Position numbers and translations under genes: made by a program. Shown here piece after piece: positions 14,267 to 16,671 of a stretch of 16,671 bases of DNA. Positions within the stretch are counted from its first letter, which is position 1. Each line of letters starts with the position of its first letter. The notes beneath the pieces were generated by a model, which was given only the letters and a program-made list of their open reading frames with translations, was not told the DNA's origin and made no database searches. The stretch spans positions 47,367 through 64,037 of the forward strand of contig DCDL01000056.1 of assembly GCA_002316385.1 (NCBI GenBank), in the 5' to 3' direction. The DNA is from Clostridium sp. UBA1056 (GTDB lineage Bacteria; Bacillota; Clostridia; Clostridiales; Clostridiaceae).

Positions 14267-15469
14267 TCAATGAATTATATTTATAAATAATGTAATAATT
14301 GCAGAATTCACAAAATCAATAAATAAACATCCTACAATTGGTACTACAAAATATGGTGTAGGTGCAAATCCAAACTTATTAGAAAGAGCATCCATGTTAG
14401 CTACTGCATTTGGTGTAGCCCCCATACCAAATCCACAATTCGCAGATGCAAAAACTGCCGCATCATAATCCTTTCCCATAATTCTGAAGGTTATAAAGTA
14501 TGTAAATACTCCCATAAGAACCGTCTGAGCAATTAGCATAATAATCATTGGAACTGCCAAATCAAATAGTTCCCATAACTTTAATCCCATAAGAGCCATA
14601 GATAAAAAGAATGATAAACTAATTCCTCCAATGGCCTCGATTTCCTTTTCTACTAAATCAATCTTTTTAGCGTCACAAATATTTCTTATCACTGCTGCTA
14701 CAAGCATAGCTCCAATATAAGATGGAAATGTTAACCCTATTCCCTGAATTAAATTTGATATTATTGATCCTATTCCCATAGCTATAAAAAGCCATGATGC
14801 ACCTGCCATTAATCTTTTATGGCACAGTATATCCTGATTATCTTCATTAAAATCTCCTAATGAAGTAGCCTTATCATCACTATCTGCCTTAATAGGAGTA
14901 TTAAGTTTATGACGCATAATCAAAGTTCTAGCAACCAATCCTCCAATTATACTTCCCATGACTAATCCAAAGGTTGCAGACGCAAAGGATACAGTAGTTG
15001 CTCCAGCAATACCCATCTCTTCTATAATAGGCCCAAATGAACCTGCTGTTCCATGTCCTCCTATCATTGGAATAGACCCTGTACAAAGTCCTAGTAAAGG
15101 CTCTAAATTAAACAGAGTTGCTAGAGTAACTCCAACTATATTTTGTAAAATTACTAATAATATTGATAGAATTAAGAAGGTAACTACCTTTATACCACCC
15201 TTTTTTAATATTTTAATACTAGCTGTAAATCCAACACTAGTAAAAAAGGCAGTCATAAAAATATTTTGTAGAGTTACATCCAAGTTAATAGTTGCAAATC
15301 CTGTTACTCTAAATATTAACATAAGTATTGCGAAAATAAGTCCTCCTACCACTGGAGCCGGTATGCAATACTTTGATAATATAGGTATTTTTACTTTTAA
15401 ATATTTTCCTAAATAAAAAACAATAGAAGCTAGAGCCATCGTTTGAAAAATGTCTAATGTTAATTCCAT
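14267..15469 (-). CDS. gltS: Sodium/glutamate symporter
   Basis: A 400-residue membrane carrier of the GltS (ESS) family that imports glutamate with sodium. It has about ten hydrophobic helices in two halves. Each half carries a Gly-rich re-entrant signature: SIPMIGGHGTAGSFGP (132-147) and CGFGMGATPNAVANM (345-359). The hydrophilic loop between the halves is around 185-215. The length matches the family's ~400. The start is ATG with an AAAGGA-type ribosome site about nine bases upstream. It stands alone, with long gaps on both sides. It would supply glutamate for metabolism or osmotic balance, consistent with the peptide-use genes nearby. Confidence 0.96.
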   Translation of the reverse strand: MELTLDIFQTMALASIVFYLGKYLKVKIPILSKYCIPAPVVGGLIFAILMLIFRVTGFATINLDVTLQNIFMTAFFTSVGFTASIKILKKGGIKVVTFLILSILLVILQNIVGVTLATLFNLEPLLGLCTGSIPMIGGHGTAGSFGPIIEEMGIAGATTVSFASATFGLVMGSIIGGLVARTLIMRHKLNTPIKADSDDKATSLGDFNEDNQDILCHKRLMAGASWLFIAMGIGSIISNLIQGIGLTFPSYIGAMLVAAVIRNICDAKKIDLVEKEIEAIGGISLSFFLSMALMGLKLWELFDLAVPMIIMLIAQTVLMGVFTYFITFRIMGKDYDAAVFASANCGFGMGATPNAVANMDALSNKFGFAPTPYFVVPIVGCLFIDFVNSAIITLFINIIH

Positions 15470-15751
15470 AAATTTTTATCCTTTCATCTTGTATACATCT
15501 TAGTGCATAAATATATTAGATTCAGACTACCAAATTATTCGAATGTTATCAAGGACTTTTTTAATATCAGAATATTAAGAATACCAAGAATATTCATTAT
15601 CAACCACACCATCTTCTTCATTCAATATGCCATCAATAATGATTAAAATAAAGTACCTCTAAGTAAACTTTTCATATATAATTTCTCTTTTTAAGTTTTG
15701 TATTCTTATTGTTATTTTTATTGTGCAAATATATACACATTTATATGGTGG
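15470..15751. other. Gap upstream of gltS with a three-unit 9-bp repeat
   Basis: Divergent spacer. I find no clear gltS promoter. The only marked structure is three tandem 9-bp units around AAGAATANN at 15569-15595, about 100-125 bp upstream of the gltS start codon, which could be a regulator-binding array. No coding frame is seen. Confidence 0.4.
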
Positions 15752-15757
15752 TATAAT
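15749..15757 (+). promoter_or_regulatory. Extended -10 promoter-like site on the plus strand
   Basis: TGGTATAAT (15749-15757) is a full extended -10 with no recognisable -35. It points towards a 31-codon frame at 15767 and the 3' end of the gene at 15895. Confidence 0.35.
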
Positions 15758-15766
15758 AATATTAAA

Positions 15767-15862
15767 ATGGAATATAAGTGGATAAAAGTTATGGTTATAA
15801 CATTAGATAGAAATGTAGTTAATAAATCTAATGTAGAATGTTTTATATCATTTCAAAATTAA
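15767..15862 (+). CDS. Doubtful 31-codon frame
   Basis: ATG to TAA encoding 31 residues (MEYKWIKVMVITLDRN and on), lying just after an extended -10 site. There is no ribosome site; translation would have to be near-leaderless. No family is recognised. It may be a gene fragment or chance. Confidence 0.15.
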   Translation: MEYKWIKVMVITLDRNVVNKSNVECFISFQN

Positions 15863-15875
15863 AGGAAGTAGATAC

Positions 15876-15903
15876 AAGCTCTAGAGGGATTACCTTAGAG
15901 CTT
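15876..15903. terminator. Hairpin overlapping the stop of the last gene
   Basis: A perfect 8-bp stem AAGCTCTA/TAGAGCTT (15876-15883 with 15896-15903) and a 12-nt loop containing part of the stop codon. T-runs are weak on both strands, so termination is possible but not certain. Confidence 0.4.
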
Positions 15904-16449
15904 TGAGTTTCTCATTTGTGATTCTAGTTGTTCTCTTATAACTTTAGTTTTCGTTGCAGTTTTATTTAAATTATTTATTATGCTCCTAACAATACAATCC
16001 ATGTCCCATATGAAATTAACTTCGTACATATCAAAGGCACATCTTCCATATTGTTCAACTTCCCGTGTTTCAATAAATCTTCCCAGCTCTGGAGAGTACT
16101 CATTAGCTACACGGGTAACACAAAATTCCTTATTCCATAAAAGCCACAACTCATAAATACCTTCTTTTTCATTCATATAACACTTAAATGGTTTACTTCC
16201 ACTTTTATATTCCTCTACTTTAATAGCATGTGAACATAAATTTATAAAGTCCAATATACTATGAAATTCAGTATTGAAGCTAAATTTCCTTATTCCACTT
16301 ATGGAATCAAACTCAATCCACTTAATAGAAGTATCTATTATATACATAACTTCTTTCATTTTCATATTAAGTAATATAGATTTTTTTTCTTTTATTGTTT
16401 GAGTATCTTGCTGAATTTGAGATACTAATTCTTCAATTTTTTCAAACAT
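15895..16449 (-). CDS. Unrecognised soluble protein
   Basis: I do not recognise this protein. From the start chosen here it has 184 residues, no signal peptide and no membrane helix. The N-terminus (about 1-35, FEKIEELVSQIQQDTQTIKE) is a charged helix that may form a short coiled coil. The middle is rich in aromatic residues and Cys (YELWLLWNKEFC, EQYGRCAFDMYEVNFIWDMDC), suggesting a compact alpha/beta fold. The end is helical and basic. The open frame reaches an ATG at 16506, but that lies only about seven bases past the likely transcription start and has no ribosome site; AGAAGG precedes the ATG at 16449 by six bases, so 16449 is preferred. It stands alone in the visible window. Confidence 0.7.
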   Translation of the reverse strand: MFEKIEELVSQIQQDTQTIKEKKSILLNMKMKEVMYIIDTSIKWIEFDSISGIRKFSFNTEFHSILDFINLCSHAIKVEEYKSGSKPFKCYMNEKEGIYELWLLWNKEFCVTRVANEYSPELGRFIETREVEQYGRCAFDMYEVNFIWDMDCIVRSIINNLNKTATKTKVIREQLESQMRNSKL

Positions 16450-16519
16450 GTCAAACCTTCTCTCTATATTTTTACATTTTTCGATTAATATCTTTATGTA
16501 TAACATTCATTTTTATAAT

Positions 16520-16528
16520 ATTATACCA
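16520..16528 (-). promoter_or_regulatory. Extended -10 promoter of the last gene
   Basis: On the minus strand TGGTATAAT (16520-16528) is an extended -10; no good -35 lies upstream. Transcription would start near 16513, which rules against the upstream ATG at 16506 as the start codon. Confidence 0.6.
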
Positions 16529-16585
16529 TAATTTTCAATTGTTTTATATTTATAATTAAAAAATTCAAATTAGATAAAAGATCGT

Positions 16586-16610
16586 CTTAAAGTGTAATAT
16601 AATCTTTAAG
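16586..16610. repeat. Inverted repeat CTTAAAG/CTTTAAG
   Basis: Perfect 7-bp arms (16586-16592 and 16604-16610) with an 11-bp spacer, about 60 bp upstream of the last gene's promoter. It could be a regulator site; short A/T-rich dyads are common in this DNA. Confidence 0.3.
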
Positions 16611-16671
16611 TTAACTTTAAAACTTTTTGTATAGTTTTATAGTTAAAATTTTATATATTAGGCATCTGAAA

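Noticed and set aside
14958..15416. Open frame on the plus strand inside gltS
   Set aside because: Antisense of hydrophobic helices; no ribosome site or recognisable domain.
16450..16506. Upstream ATG for the last gene
   Set aside because: No ribosome site and only about seven bases from the likely transcription start.

Overview
The window is very AT-rich. Its genes have strong AGGAGG-type ribosome sites and low-GC codon use, and intergenic gaps are full of A/T hairpins. The proteins (M32 carboxypeptidase, OPT transporter, PepD, GltS, a NifX-like protein next to a Cys-tailed ArsR regulator) fit an anaerobic low-GC Firmicute, most likely Clostridium in the broad sense. I cannot name the species. 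No phage, plasmid, transposase, CRISPR, rRNA or tRNA genes are visible. This looks like ordinary chromosome, with one decayed patch at about 3265-3681.

Layout. (1) 38-988, minus: a two-gene operon of an ArsR-type repressor and a NifX/NifB-type cofactor-binding protein, with a sigma-A promoter buried in a 46-bp imperfect palindrome. (2) 989-3033, minus: a rhodanese followed by a CoA-disulfide/persulfide reductase with its own C-terminal rhodanese, a sulfane-sulfur operon. (3) 3265-3681: remains of a GNAT acetyltransferase and a small frame interrupted by a stop. (4) 3755-5825, minus: M32 metallocarboxypeptidase and a GNAT acetyltransferase. (5) 6140-6472, plus: a probable structured small RNA with C-rich loops, a terminator and a PHO-box-like direct repeat at its promoter. 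(6) 6649-8063, plus: lemA and a secreted/anchored TPM-domain protein with a Gly-rich tail, converging through a shared terminator on (7) uppP, minus. (8) 9339-13538, minus: a PqqD-like small protein, an OPT peptide transporter and the dipeptidase PepD. (9) 14267-15469, minus: the sodium/glutamate symporter GltS. (10) 15895-16449, minus: an unrecognised soluble protein.

Themes. Peptide and amino-acid use dominates the right half: OPT would import peptides, PepD and the M32 enzyme would trim them, and GltS would import glutamate. The left end is a sulfur and metal-cofactor theme. LemA/TPM and UppP belong to the cell envelope. Two of the longest open frames begin upstream of the likely start: the M32 gene should start at 5260 (not the GTG at 5269), and the last gene at 16449 (not 16506).

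I found no clearly new multi-gene system. The best candidate for something undescribed is the small RNA at about 6179-6472. The ArsR operator and the PqqD-like gene beside an OPT transporter come next.
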